A DNA stretch of 64,000 nt from Carex sylvatica (taxonomy: Eukaryota; Streptophyta; Magnoliopsida; Poales; Cyperaceae): contig CAXKVR010000101.1 of the NCBI GenBank assembly GCA_964058845.1, forward strand, positions 29,069 to 93,068, written 5' to 3'. The notes beneath the pieces are model-generated. The model saw nothing but the letters and a program-made list of their open reading frames with translations, ran no database searches and was not told the origin of the DNA. Below, in pieces: positions 22,433 through 33,985 of the stretch (within the stretch, counting starts at the first letter, position 1; the number at the start of each line of letters is the position of its first letter). Both the position numbers and the translations under genes were made by a program.

Positions 22433-22736
22433 GTAGACTAAATAAAAGGTGAAAAGTCCTAGATAAAGAGAACAAGAGATAAGTCTTAATGGATCTAGTC
22501 AATCGGATGTAAAACTGATAAATTTAATTTTAGAAAATACTCCGTTAATCAAATCTTGGGATTGATTGAATTAGACGGTGGATGTGTCGATCGAACCCAA
22601 AATTGGTCCGATGGCCATCGGAACTACTCCCACCCCTTTATCAAAACCCTAGCCACAGTCGGTAATATCTGTTTTCTTCCCCTTTTCTCTGATAGCACTA
22701 CACCCTCGTATCAAGATCCAAGGTTTCTTGGTAAAA
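22270..22736. promoter_or_regulatory. Divergent promoter between the minus-strand exon and SF3B1
   Basis: This 467-bp stretch separates two divergent start codons. On the SF3B1 side there is a telo-box AAAACCCTAG (22643-22652), typical of plant promoters of translation and RNA-processing genes, within about 90 bases of the ATG. The other side is CT-rich on the minus strand (GAGA tract 22415-22435), resembling a Y-patch core promoter. No clear TATA box is seen on either side. Confidence 0.5.
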
Positions 22737-25700
22737 ATGGATCCGCTCGACGCAGAGCTCGCTCGCGCCCAGGAGGAGCGACGGAAGCTTGAGGAGATGG
22801 TCCCTATGGCCCCCTCCGCCGTAGCTTTCGACTCCGATCTGTACGGCGCCGCCGGAAATAAGCGGTTCGAGGGCTACGTATCCTCTATCCCCGCTACCGA
22901 CGAGGAAGCCGAAGATGACGTTGCTCCACTCCCTTCTCGCCAGGTTTCTTCCATCACTGGCCACCGGATAGCGATGCAAGATCTCCCTCGCGACTCGGAG
23001 GATGACTCGGCAGGATTTAATAAGCCGCAGAAGATCATTGACAGAGAAGATGAGTATCGTCGGAGGAGGTTGCAACGAATCATTTCGCCTGAGAGGAATG
23101 ATCCGTTTGCAATGGGAGAGGCCACGCCTGATCCGTCTGTACGAACCTATGCTGATGTGATGCGAGAACAGGCTTTACAGAAGCAGAAGGAGGATATTTT
23201 GAAGGAGATTGCAAAGAAGAAAGAAGAAGAGAAAGAGAAAGGTAAAACCGTTGTGCAGGAACCGGCTCCTGCACCAAAAAGGAGGAATCGGTGGGATCAG
23301 TCGCAAGATGCCGATGCTACTGGTGTGGCCAAAAAGCCTAAGATTGGTTCTGATTGGGATGCACCAGATGCAACTCCTGGTAGGGTTTCTGATGCAACCC
23401 CTTCAGTACGACGCAACAGATGGGACGAGACACCTACACCTGGAAGACTGGTTGATTCTGATGCAACCCCTGGTGCTGGTGCTACACCAGGTGCCACACC
23501 GGCTGGGATGACATGGGATGCCACGCCAAAACTTTCTGGTATGGCCACGCCAACTCCTAAAAGGCAGAGGTCTCGATGGGATGAAACACCAGCAGCGGGC
23601 AGTGCTACCCCTGCAACACCCAGTGCTGCAACTCCAGCTGTGGCTTACACCCCTGGTGTTACACCAGTGGGTGGGGTTGATTTAGCGACACCTACACCAA
23701 GTGCACTTAATCTTAGGGGTCCGATGACACCTGAGCAGTACAATTTACTTAGGTGGGAGAGGGATATCGAGGAGCGAAACCGGGTCTTGACTGATGAAGA
23801 GCTCGATGCCATGTTTCCGCAAGAAGGGTACAAGATTCTTGAGCCCCCAGCCTCTTATGTCCCAATTAGAACCCCTGCAAGAAAGCTCTTGGCCACACCA
23901 ACACCTATGGGAACACCACTATATTCAATTCCAGAGGAGAATAGGGGTCAGCAGTTTGATGTACCCAAAGAGGCCCCTGGTGGGTTGCCTTTCATGAAAC
24001 CAGAGGATTACCAGTATTTCGGGTCCTTGTTGAATGAAGACGAGGAAGAACAGCTGTCGCCAGAAGAGCAAAAGGAGAGAAAAATCATGAGGTTGCTGTT
24101 GAAGGTTAAGAATGGGACCCCGCCTCAGAGAAAGACGGCTCTGAGACAACTGACAGATAAGGCCCGTGAGCTTGGTGCGGGCCCGCTCTTTAATAAGATC
24201 TTACCGCTGCTCATGCAACCAACCTTGGAGGATCAAGAGCGGCATCTTTTGGTCAAGGTAATTGATCGGGTTCTGTACAAGCTCGATGAGCTGGTGCGAC
24301 CATTTGTGCATAAGATCTTGGTGGTTATCGAGCCTCTTTTGATTGATGAAGATTATTATGCCCGTGTGGAAGGTCGGGAGATCATATCCAACCTTAGCAA
24401 AGCGGCCGGTTTGGCGACCATGATAGCCGCCATGCGACCTGACATAGATAACATTGATGAGTACGTCAGAAACACGACGGCTAGGGCATTCAGTGTGGTT
24501 GCGTCTGCTTTGGGTATACCTGCTCTTTTGCCTTTTTTGAAAGCTGTTTGTCAGAGTAAGAAGTCATGGCAAGCTAGGCACACTGGTATCAAAATTTGTC
24601 AGCAGATTGCTATTCTCATGGGTTGTGCCGTGCTTCCTCATTTAAGGTCTCTGGTTGAAATCATAGAGCATGGGTTAGTAGATGAGAACCAAAAGGTGCG
24701 TACGATTACTGCTCTTTCTCTAGCTGCTTTGGCCGAGGCTGCAGCTCCATATGGCATAGAGAGCTTTGATTCTGTGTTGAAGCCTCTCTGGAAGGGTATA
24801 CGGGCCCACCGTGGCAAGGTACTAGCTGCCTTTTTGAAAGCTATTGGGTTTATCATCCCACTCATGGATGCAGTGTATGCAAGTTATTACACGAAAGAGG
24901 TGATGCCAATTCTGATAAAGGAGTTCCAATCCCCAGATGAAGAAATGAAGAAGATTGTTTTAAAGGTGGTCAAACAGTGTGCAAGTACTGAAGGTGTAGA
25001 GGCTGATTACATCAGGGATAGCATACTCCCTGAATTCTTTAAGCATTTCTGGGTTCGTCGAATGGCACTTGACAGGAGGAACTATAAACAACTCGTGGAG
25101 ACAACTGTTGAGATGGCAAATAAGGTCGGTGTGGCTGATATAGTGGGGAGAGTGGTTGAAGATTTGAAGGATGAGAGTGAGCCTTATAGGAGAATGGTCA
25201 TGGAGACCATAGAGAAGGTTGTGGCGAATTTAGGTGCATCGGATATTGATTCTCGGTTGGAGGAGTTGCTTATCGATGGTATTCTGTACGCATTTCAAGA
25301 GCAGACTAGTGACGATGCAAATGTGATGCTTAACGGGTTTGGGGCTGTGGTTAATGCTCTTGGTGATAGGGTTAAGCCGTATCTACCTCAGATCTGTGGT
25401 ACCATTAAATGGCGTCTCAATAACAAGAGTGCCAAGGTCAGGCAACAGGCTGCTGATCTTATTTCGAGGATTGCTATTGTCATGAAACAGTGTCAGGAAG
25501 AACAATTGATGGGTCACTTGGGTGTTGTTCTATACGAATACTTGGGAGAAGAATATCCTGAGGTTTTGGGGTCGATATTGGGTGCTCTAAAGGCCATAGT
25601 AAATGTGATTGGTATGACCAAAATGACCCCGCCAATCAAGGATCTCCTCCCTCGTTTAACACCAGTTTTGAAAAATCGGCACGAGAAGGTGCAGGAGAAC

Positions 25701-26513
25701 TGCATAGATTTGGTTGGTCGGATTGCTGACCGTGGTGCTGAGTTTGTACCAGCCAGAGAATGGATGCGCATCTGTTTTGAACTTCTGGAAATGCTGAAGG
25801 CACATAAGAAGGGAATAAGGAGAGCTACAGTGAACACCTTTGGTTACATTGCAAAGGCAATAGGTCCCCAAGATGTGCTCGCAACCTTACTTAACAACCT
25901 GAAGGTGCAAGAGAGGCAAAACCGTGTGTGCACCACTGTTGCCATAGCCATTGTTGCTGAGACATGTTCTCCATTCACCGTCTTACCAGCCTTAATGAAC
26001 GAATACCGGGTCCCAGAATTAAATGTCCAAAATGGAGTTCTCAAGTCCCTCTCCTTTCTCTTTGAATACATAGGAGAAATGGGGAAAGACTACATATATG
26101 CAGTCACGCCACTTCTGGAAGATGCTTTAATGGACCGTGACCTGGTGCACAGACAAACTGCAGCGTCAGCTGTGAAGCACATGGCATTGGGTGTTGCTGG
26201 GCTGGGATGTGAGGATGCACTGGTACATCTCCTAAATTACGTCTGGCCCAACATATTTGAGACATCGCCTCACGTGATAAATGCAGTGATGGAGGCGATA
26301 GAGGGGATGCGAGTGGCCTTAGGCCCTGCAGTAGTTTTGAATTACTGTCTTCAAGGGCTGTTTCATCCGGCAAGGAAGGTGCGGGAGGTGTACTGGAAGA
26401 TTTACAATTCGCTGTACATTGGGGCGCAGGATGCACTGGTTGCAGCATATCCTGTCCTGGATGATGAGGAAAGCAATACCTACAGCCGTCCGGAGCTCAT
26501 GATGTTTGTCTGA
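22737..26513 (+). CDS. SF3B1: Splicing factor 3B subunit 1 (SF3B1/SAP155), complete and intronless
   Basis: The gene encodes 1258 residues in one exon, the usual arrangement and length in plants. The protein is the scaffold of SF3b in the U2 snRNP: it clamps the U2-branch-site duplex in the nucleus and binds U2AF-type proteins. The start is the ATG at 22737 (AAAAATGG context). The three codons before it (TTG GTA AAA) are open but have no ATG. The N-terminal part holds U2AF-ligand-type Trp motifs RNRWDQ (W186), RNRWDE (W229) and RSRWDE (W281) among TP-rich repeats. Residues about 330-385 form the SF3B6/p14-binding stretch ([19 protein letters not shown]). HEAT repeats fill about 450-1258. The residue matching human K700 is K694 (HRGKVLAAF), and the branch-adenosine pocket text [10 protein letters not shown] is unchanged. 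It ends SRPELMMFV, close to other plant proteins. No defects were seen, and it is by far the best-preserved gene here. Confidence 0.97.
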   Translation: MDPLDAELARAQEERRKLEEMVPMAPSAVAFDSDLYGAAGNKRFEGYVSSIPATDEEAEDDVAPLPSRQVSSITGHRIAMQDLPRDSEDDSAGFNKPQKIIDREDEYRRRRLQRIISPERNDPFAMGEATPDPSVRTYADVMREQALQKQKEDILKEIAKKKEEEKEKGKTVVQEPAPAPKRRNRWDQSQDADATGVAKKPKIGSDWDAPDATPGRVSDATPSVRRNRWDETPTPGRLVDSDATPGAGATPGATPAGMTWDATPKLSGMATPTPKRQRSRWDETPAAGSATPATPSAATPAVAYTPGVTPVGGVDLATPTPSALNLRGPMTPEQYNLLRWERDIEERNRVLTDEELDAMFPQEGYKILEPPASYVPIRTPARKLLATPTPMGTPLYSIPEENRGQQFDVPKEAPGGLPFMKPEDYQYFGSLLNEDEEEQLSPEEQKERKIMRLLLKVKNGTPPQRKTALRQLTDKARELGAGPLFNKILPLLMQPTLEDQERHLLVKVIDRVLYKLDELVRPFVHKILVVIEPLLIDEDYYARVEGREIISNLSKAAGLATMIAAMRPDIDNIDEYVRNTTARAFSVVASALGIPALLPFLKAVCQSKKSWQARHTGIKICQQIAILMGCAVLPHLRSLVEIIEHGLVDENQKVRTITALSLAALAEAAAPYGIESFDSVLKPLWKGIRAHRGKVLAAFLKAIGFIIPLMDAVYASYYTKEVMPILIKEFQSPDEEMKKIVLKVVKQCASTEGVEADYIRDSILPEFFKHFWVRRMALDRRNYKQLVETTVEMANKVGVADIVGRVVEDLKDESEPYRRMVMETIEKVVANLGASDIDSRLEELLIDGILYAFQEQTSDDANVMLNGFGAVVNALGDRVKPYLPQICGTIKWRLNNKSAKVRQQAADLISRIAIVMKQCQEEQLMGHLGVVLYEYLGEEYPEVLGSILGALKAIVNVIGMTKMTPPIKDLLPRLTPVLKNRHEKVQENCIDLVGRIADRGAEFVPAREWMRICFELLEMLKAHKKGIRRATVNTFGYIAKAIGPQDVLATLLNNLKVQERQNRVCTTVAIAIVAETCSPFTVLPALMNEYRVPELNVQNGVLKSLSFLFEYIGEMGKDYIYAVTPLLEDALMDRDLVHRQTAASAVKHMALGVAGLGCEDALVHLLNYVWPNIFETSPHVINAVMEAIEGMRVALGPAVVLNYCLQGLFHPARKVREVYWKIYNSLYIGAQDALVAAYPVLDDEESNTYSRPELMMFV

Positions 26514-27360
26514 TCGGAGAAATGTAAGGTTTATTGTTTCTTTTATTTTTCTATCTTTCGACTCATCTGTAAGTGCTCTCTTTTTTGTTCTTTATAAAGG
26601 ATTAAATTTTGATAGGCTACTTGCATTTAAATCTGAGTATTGGGGGTGTTAATTGTTGCTTCTCTATGCGATGGGATTGAAAAAACTTAGATACCTGTCT
26701 GATTTAGATTCAGAACTACGTTGAAAATGTAGAATAAGCTCAAACAAAATAATAGACAGCGATTTTGTATTTTGAAATGTTGATTTCCAATGTATAGTAA
26801 ATTTACTGGCTTCCCCCTAGTTAAATGGAAATCTAAATAGTTGCGAGCATATGAACATGCTGGCATACTCGGTTTTGCATAGATGGGATCATTAAATCAT
26901 TAAATTACCTAAGCACGCTCTTGTAGACATGGTTTTAAACTTCCCTGAATGATGGGTTTGCATATGCATCAGTGCTAGATGTTCATACAAGGGGTTAGCA
27001 ATTCAGAGTTGACAAATTATTATACTAATGTAATAAAACCGAGACCTATAATACATCCTTTTGAACAAGTTGTCTATTTATTTTGTTTTTGCAGGACATC
27101 CAATCCAAGCCCAATTTCCGTTTTTCTGGATGTGAATGAATCTGTCCTTTGTTTTGCAACTCAATCAGACAGTCTTTGTTTTAACTTTGTTTAAAGCTTA
27201 TTTGTTATATTTAGATAAATACGCTAACAACTTAAAATCTCTTTTTATGTTTTTAGGTTTGCTCTGGATCTCAAGCGGGATATGTTATATTGCAACCTGG
27301 TGTTTTAGTCTTTTCTTTTTCTTCTATTTTTATTTTAAGTTTTTTGTTTTGTTTTAGAAC
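26514..27360 (+). other. 3' UTR and downstream region of SF3B1
   Basis: The sequence is T-rich and non-coding after the stop codon. A good donor (AT|GTAAGG at about 26524) and a TTTTTGCAG acceptor ending at about 27093 could define an intron in the 3' UTR, but this is only a possibility. Several near-consensus poly(A) signals exist and none can be chosen. Confidence 0.35.
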
Positions 27361-29784
27361 TAGAAGTCTATTATATCAATGTTCTCAATGGAGGTACTTA
27401 AATTTAAAGACTGCGCTATTGGTTATGTAAAGTGCCGTAACTATATTTGGTATCTGAATGTGTAGTTTGTTATGGAAGATTGTTTATATATTTGTCTAGT
27501 ATTGTCATTTGTGGACACCCTATGAAAGGCATGACTTAGTTGTATCTGTTGTTCTTTCTGATGTTTACAATCAGTTGTCAACCTTATCAAACCCTGTTCT
27601 TATAAATGGTGGAATGTGTTGCAATTTTTATGGTTTTGTTGTATCTGTTTAGCTTGTTCCTGTTTTTCCTGTAATGGTGTGAAGAACATGAGAATAAAAT
27701 TGGGGTTATTACTGACGCAACCAATTAGTTTGTTCCTGTTTTTCATGATTCACTCATCAATTGATCCTCAAAATGATATATTTTATCTAGTAAACAGTTG
27801 AATTTTCTGTGTTTAACTCTCTGGAATCAATTGGATTTCAGTAGAAAGGTTGAATTTTCTAACACTCCTATGCCAGAAAAAAAAGTAATTGCTTATTAGA
27901 TGCGCGTAGCAGATCTAGTACATTCTACGACTCTCTTGGCCGAATTATAGTCCAGAAATTAAAGAAAGCAAATTACGTAATGTGAAATGGTAAGCAAAGG
28001 GGAAATTTTACATAATATCATTTTTTTCAAAATATAAAATAAAATATTATCTTCTCAAATTTTCTTAACAAAATGTTCTTGTGAGCTTCACTGTACTCTC
28101 GCCTCCCTACCACTCCTTTTTACTCTTTTTTATTTCTTTGTTCAAGTAAAAAATACAAATGTGATTTTTTTAGATGTAAAGAACGAGAATGAGAGTTTGA
28201 AATGTTTAAAATGAGATATTTTATTTATACACATTTATATTTTATATGGGTATTCAATACAAATTTTTACATTTCAACATCTTTGATTTATTAAACTATC
28301 TATTATATGCGTATTTAAGTATAGAGAATGAGAGGTAATATTCCCCATTCAAGTTTTTTAGACCATACAAAGATATATTTTAAATGTATCGTTGGATATT
28401 CTCTTTAAACAACTAAATTACAAACTATTTCTGAACTGATCTCAAATGAATCATGACATGGATGCAAATTTGTAAGCAGAACAACATATATAATTGCCAC
28501 AACAAATTGAAGTTGGGACCAATCAAAATTACAGAAAATCAGAGGCTTAATTGGCTAGAAGTAGTGCTTCATCATATCCAACAATATAATGTGATATTTT
28601 CCTAATCAGAAACTAATAAGAAGATGAAATTAACATATAATATATAAAAAGATGTTCATATATAATTAAGCATCATCATGCATATAATCAAACTAATATA
28701 ATTTTTATACTTGATGATTAATTTATTTGTATGATTTAGATATCAAATTTGTAGAGCAGTTTCTGATCACTTGAAATAATATGTATCAATTTATGCTAAT
28801 TGATGCAAATCACAGACTATCCCATACGCGCCAATAAACATTGATGATAATTTCATCAAAAAAAAAAAAAACTTTAAATGTTGAATCACGTCCACATTCT
28901 GATATCCAGATTAAAAATTTAAATATAAATATCCAGTACAAAAAATATGTTCTATTTAAATCCTTTTTCGATGTACCTTTGCAGTATATAATTTTTCTTT
29001 TAGATTTATGGTTTTCCTTTATTTATGTAATTAACTAGGGTAAAAGGGCTGAGTAGGAGAGAGGAGAAGCGAGGGGAACAATGAGATCTTTATTAATTTA
29101 AAAAAGAGAATCTTTTGTTCTATATTTGAAGGATAATGTAAAATTTCCCGTAAGCAAAGTGGTGCGCTTGTCTTTTGTTAGTTTTGTCAATATCTCAGAT
29201 TCCGCGGCTGCTGGAATGCTAAGAACCTTGTGGTGCTTCTCTGATGAATAAATATAGTCATAAATTGAAGAATCGAGAGGGAGTACAGATGAGTAGATCA
29301 AGCCGAATCGACAACTCCCTGCCTTCTCATGTTGTTTCTCGAAGGATGGCGCCGGGCTTCTAGACTACTCCTTTTTCATTTACATGCAAGATAAAAAAAA
29401 AATTTAGGCCCGTTAGATCTTCACATCACGGCCCAATTTGTAGGTCCAGAGTTCTCCATTATTGGACCATGGTAAAATTTGGATAATAAAATTTATGGTT
29501 GGGCCTAGAATTGGTCAAATTTTGGAAACTGATTCACCAAAATTACACAGATAAGAACAACGAAAGATTACTTGTGACAGATAAAGAGAGTGATAATTTC
29601 CTGTGTAGGCACTCTTTGTGCCATTTGATTTTTGTCTCTCGTCTTATCCGTCTGATTGAATTTGGAACATCCTGATCAAACCGAAATAGCAGATAGGATT
29701 ATATTTGACTTGATCAGACGATGGGGATTGGATGATAATACTATAGTGTCATTATGGTAATGACGATAAATTCTTACTCTTTTA
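27361..29784. other. AT-rich intergenic DNA, one unexplained open segment
   Basis: Mostly non-coding. On the minus strand, 29301-29098 holds an open stretch of less AT-biased composition (SSEKHHKVLSIPAAAESEIL) preceded by a GC-richer leader-like piece at 29340-29360. I cannot link it to a family and see no splice partners. Confidence 0.3.
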
Positions 29785-30268
29785 CATCATGTTTGGATGG
29801 AGAGTAGAGGAAGAAATGGGAGGTAAAGAATAGAAGGGAATGAAATGGAATAGAAAGAAATATTAACATATTTAAACTCTTTGTGTTTGGATGATTAATG
29901 AGAGAATAAATTTAACTTTTCTTTCCGTTTTATTTCTTGTTTGGTTGATTAAAATTTAGGAGGTTAATGAGAAATTTAGTAATTGTTGTAGGTTTGAGAA
30001 AAAAATATTATATGAGAATTATATATGTAGAATACAGGGTTGAGCATTTGTGTGATTTTTTTAAAATATTTGTAACAAAATTTTTTTCCATCCGTTACAC
30101 TCCAATTTGGGAGAAAAACCGATTCTATTAATTATAATGACGCAAGGTTAAACCTTTCACCTCCTGTACCCTTCACCTCCGACATAATTTTATCAACCAA
30201 ACACAATTCAACGAAAAGTTTTTATTCCTTTCCATTACCTTCCCTCTACTCTCCATCCAAACAAGGTA
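29785..30268. mobile_element. 484-bp MITE flanked by TTA (Tourist-like)
   Basis: The left end contains GTTTGGATGGAGAGTAGAGG (29791-29810) and the right end CCTCTACTCTCCATCCAAAC (30242-30261), its perfect complement. TTA occurs directly outside both ends (29782-29784 and 30269-30271), consistent with a PIF/Harbinger-type target duplication. It carries no coding sequence. The outermost 5-6 bases of the two ends differ, so the exact boundary has some uncertainty. Confidence 0.7.
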
Positions 30269-30271
30269 TTA

Positions 30272-31099
30272 GGCGTTGCTACTTAAAATTATTCTTATTT
30301 AGTTGCTACTTAAAATTAAGACGGATTAAATCTCTTATTTTAAACTAAGGTGGTTTAAGTCATTGTTATTTCGTTGGAGCTTGTTACTTGCGTCATATGA
30401 CTTAAATTATCGACCAACGAGAGAGAAATCAAGAAATGAATGTTTGTCTCTGACAGTGAGCTTTACAAGCAAAGTAAGCGTAAAATAAATTAATTCAGAA
30501 ATAATTTAACTTATTTTGCTGTCACTCCATCTTACTTTTTTTTTTATACTTCATTTGACTGTTTAAACGAAGAATAAGTCTCTTTTAGCTTCTTATTGAT
30601 CAGTTATACATGATCTAAAGCTTACACCCATTAGAAGACCGCAATATCGTGTCAAAATATGGAAATAGAAAGAAAAATATTGAAAGAATAAAAAAATTTA
30701 CCATCATTTTAGGTATGACCAAGAAACACTAGAGAAGCCGAAAGAGGCGCAAGAGGTCCAAAGAAGAAGAAAACACAAAATAGTGATGCACAATTTATTC
30801 CTTAAAAGATAATTTGCGTCACATCATTCCTCACAAGTCAAAAAAGAAAAATAAAAAAAATAGGTGAAAAACTGAGAGTTGGAATAATTTAGGGCATATA
30901 GGATCTAGGGTCTAGATTTGGAACAATTATTTTCTCTAAAAGATGCTCCAACAATATTTAACAATGACGCAAAAAACAAAATAGTATGATTTAAATTAGG
31001 CCATTTGGGTCAATTTGAAACACGAGGTTTCAATGATCAAAACATGTAATATATTAAGGGACAACTTACTAATTCATGGATTGTATCAAAGATTATTAT
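30272..31099. other. AT-rich intergenic DNA, nothing recognised
   Basis: No exon, RNA gene or transposon terminus is seen. Composition is low-complexity AT-rich with short polypurine stretches (30720-30780). Confidence 0.4.
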
Positions 31100-31528
31100 A
31101 TATATAGAGAAAGATTTGGCTAAGTTCAAAACGTTTATTTTTAGTCTTCGGAACAAATAATTTGGTTTTTCGATTTTTAAAGTTCAAATAGCCGATTCAA
31201 ACTATTAGATGCTTAATCTATATTAAAATGTGCTTGAAAATTAAATTTATTTATTATTTATTTATTTGTACTATTTATTAAGATAGTTTAAAAATCGTTG
31301 TTTTATAATGGTGCTGAATTTTAATAAAAACAGCGATTTTCAAAGTATCTTAATAAATAGTAAAAAATTTTCAAAAAATATAAAATTTGGTCTCCATACA
31401 CATTTTAATATAAATTAATCTAACGGTTTGGATTAACTGTTTGGACTTTAAAAATAAAAAAACAAAATCATTTGTTCCTTAGACTACGAACAAATGTTTT
31501 GAACTTTGTCAGCCTCTTTCTATATATA
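31100..31528. mobile_element. Fold-back MITE, family copy 1
   Basis: Both halves are complementary over most of their length. The outer arms read AAGTTCAAAACGTTT and, inverted, AAGTTCAAAACATTTGTTC; the inner arms meet near 31310 around ACTATTTATTAAGATA and its inverse. TATATATAGA lies at both extremities. Two related copies occur at 41256-41603 and 41640-41893. It has no coding capacity. Confidence 0.65.
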
Positions 31529-31889
31529 TTGACTTTGATAGTACATGCACTTTTGCAATATATCATTTTCTCTATCATACAGACATACATACATTAATTA
31601 ATTAATTAGTGGGTATAGCTTTGTAGTGTGAATTTCTTTTGTTTTCTAATGTTAATCGGCCTCCAAAACTTATGTTCAATTAATTTAGAATTGAAATGTG
31701 GTAACGTAATTTATCAAAAAAATTGATGATGACGTAATAATCTTACATCAGATGAGAACACATTAAAATTATTTTTTGTTTCATTTGATGAATTGCAGAT
31801 GTAATTATTGCAACCGTTTTGTCTATTCCATAGCTGTTTAATTGCTTAAATTTTGATATGATTTAGAATTAATCATAAACTAGTTGCAT

Positions 31890-32150
31890 AGTTTACTAGT
31901 AGAGAAACTGAAATTAGAATCAGTCTATTTGGATCAGTTATTATCAAACACCTATACTAATACCTATCTGAATCGGTTAATTTTAAAAAATATATCCTCA
32001 AAATTATCAGAATTAGTTATTATAAAGAACCGATTCTAATGTATGCACATTTGAATCAGTTTTTTATAATAACTGATTCTAATATTATCAGGATCGGTTA
32101 CTATTAGAATCAGTTATTATAAAAAACCGATTACAAATTTTTGAGTATAT
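31890..32150. mobile_element. CACTA-like subterminal region (fragment)
   Basis: A degenerate TACTAGTAGAGAAA start at 31896 is followed by repeated AATCGGTTATTATAA and ACCGATTCTAAT motifs in both orientations. This is the type of subterminal repeat found at ends of plant CACTA (En/Spm) elements. Only one end is visible, no 3-bp target duplication is found and no transposase is present. Confidence 0.4.
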
Positions 32151-33084
32151 AGGTTTGATCCATTGTCTAACTCCGATAAGGATCGTTACCTACCCTAGAT
32201 AATTTTTGTTGCCGACCTCTGAAATAAATTCTTAACACAAATTTCGCAGCTGGCGTCGATTCATCGTCTGGAAGAGAAAGGAGTGAACAAAACGAAAGTT
32301 GAAGATGATTATGACAGATGGAACTATTGTTTAGATGGTTCAATTGAATGGGCCGACTTATTGGGCCTGAAAAATAAAACATTTAAAGACGTGTGTGACT
32401 GGAGAGGTAACATTTGAGTGGATGACCAATAAATATTATCAAACTTGGAGATTCATTTGGGAGAAAAGAAAATTAAATACGTTGATAAATTAACAGAAAA
32501 AAGTTAAAGCAGCTAAAATAATAGCGTCTCTAACTAAGTAGATTTTGTCAAAGAAAAACAAATAAATAAATAATATATGGGAATTGGCTTTTAATAAGAA
32601 TTAATAAAAGGAAAATAATGTTTGATAAAATAAATTAGTATAATATATTAGTAAATTATTTGAGTATAATATTTTGAGTTAAACATATTTTTTTGACAAA
32701 ATACATTTGCGTAATTCTTTTTCTATCTTTTTTAATTATGAAACATGTTTTTTTTGTGAAAAAAAATAATCAGAATTTTCTATATGATTTGGCTGATTCT
32801 ATCAATTCACCTGATTCGAATTTCACCATCAAGTTACCAATTTTGATTATGATTCTCAGAGCGATGGCTCTAGGTTTTTAACACCGATGTCACGACCTGT
32901 ACTCAACTATGGCACCACTATATTGTGTTGTGGCAGTGTGGAGGTGAGCTGTGTAGAACTATGCAATTTTTTCAACCGATTCAATAGGTAGAGATGCCAA
33001 TTTAGTAGGCTGACAGAGGCGATTGAGAAGAGAATTATGGAGGAGATTCGAATCTGAACCTATTTAGAAAAAATATCCGAACTC
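32151..33084. other. Intergenic DNA, nothing recognised
   Basis: AT-rich. A slightly GC-richer stretch at 32160-32390 has an open minus-strand frame but no known domain. The rest is low complexity. Confidence 0.35.
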
Positions 33085-33127
33085 GATTTCTGTCCACCCC
33101 TGACTCAAATTCTGGCTACGCCACTGT
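33085..33127 (-). mobile_element. Single hAT-type transposon terminus
   Basis: On the minus strand this reads CAGTGGCGTAGCCAGAATTT followed by GAGTCAGGGGTGG, a very common plant DNA-transposon terminus. The partner terminus to the left was not found, so this is a truncated remnant. Confidence 0.4.
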
Positions 33128-33814
33128 AGATTCTGATTATATGCGGATACGGAGCGGATATCCGCTGAATAATTCGGCTCCGTTTTCACCCCCACAGTTA
33201 ATACAACCTGATAGATGTTCCAAATTAGTTTCTGACAATTCACACAAAAACAACTTATACAAAATTTCAAAATTATGAGAAGTTTTGCTCTTCAAGAAAT
33301 CTTTTTGACTGAATGCGCACAAAAGAAATCAAACATCCAAACCAAAAGAGGTTCTAGTTATAATCACACTGACAGAAGTCATAACTTGAGCTTAGATCCA
33401 TTATCGATTAACACATGCTAAACAACCTATTTTAAAGATTTACGAATAAGGCAACCCTTCTAAACCCTACTACTTATCGAGCACTACAAATAACTAACAA
33501 CAAATAATGAGAAAGAAGTGAGTTAACACATCAATTTATTTCTTTAAAATATAGCCTAGAAGGATTCATATCAAGGCCACCACCACCACAATGGCTACAG
33601 GAAAAACAATTTGCTTCTTGCTAACTTCCTCTCTCAGTGAGTGATTCCTGCATTTCAAAATTTGTTAAACTATACTAATATGAAAAGTAGCAGTTTGGTT
33701 TTGTAGAGTTGTTCCGAGGGCAAATATTTGACACAAATATTACTTGACTTGCTCAAAATCAGGAAAGGACCTACTCAAAACAACGATGGCTTGATTATCG
33801 CGTATAAACCTATC

Positions 33815-33985
33815 GCATGTTGTAAAAAATTATGAGTAAAAATATTGACAAAGCTAGTTTGACTCCATACAACACATCAGTCATATACATATTGTCTCTA
33901 TTGATTATGTGTTGAGTGAAGTCAAAATATATAACTGTGTCAATATATTTACTCAAAATTATACAATCTACTACAACTTAATATA
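33815..33985. repeat. Long imperfect palindrome (hairpin MITE)
   Basis: Left arm phrases (TTATGAGTAAAAATATTGAC, TTTGACTCCATACAACACAT) recur inverted in the right arm (ATGTGTTGAGTGAAGTCAAA, GTCAATATATTTACTCAAAA) around a 30-base centre near 33890. There are no flanking duplications I can define. Confidence 0.5.

Noticed and set aside
22728..22736. A start for SF3B1 three codons upstream of the ATG
   Set aside because: The codons are TTG GTA AAA; the first real ATG is at 22737 in good context.
29098..29301. Possible host exon on the minus strand
   Set aside because: No matching domain, no convincing splice sites and no neighbouring exons, so it is mentioned only as unexplained open sequence.
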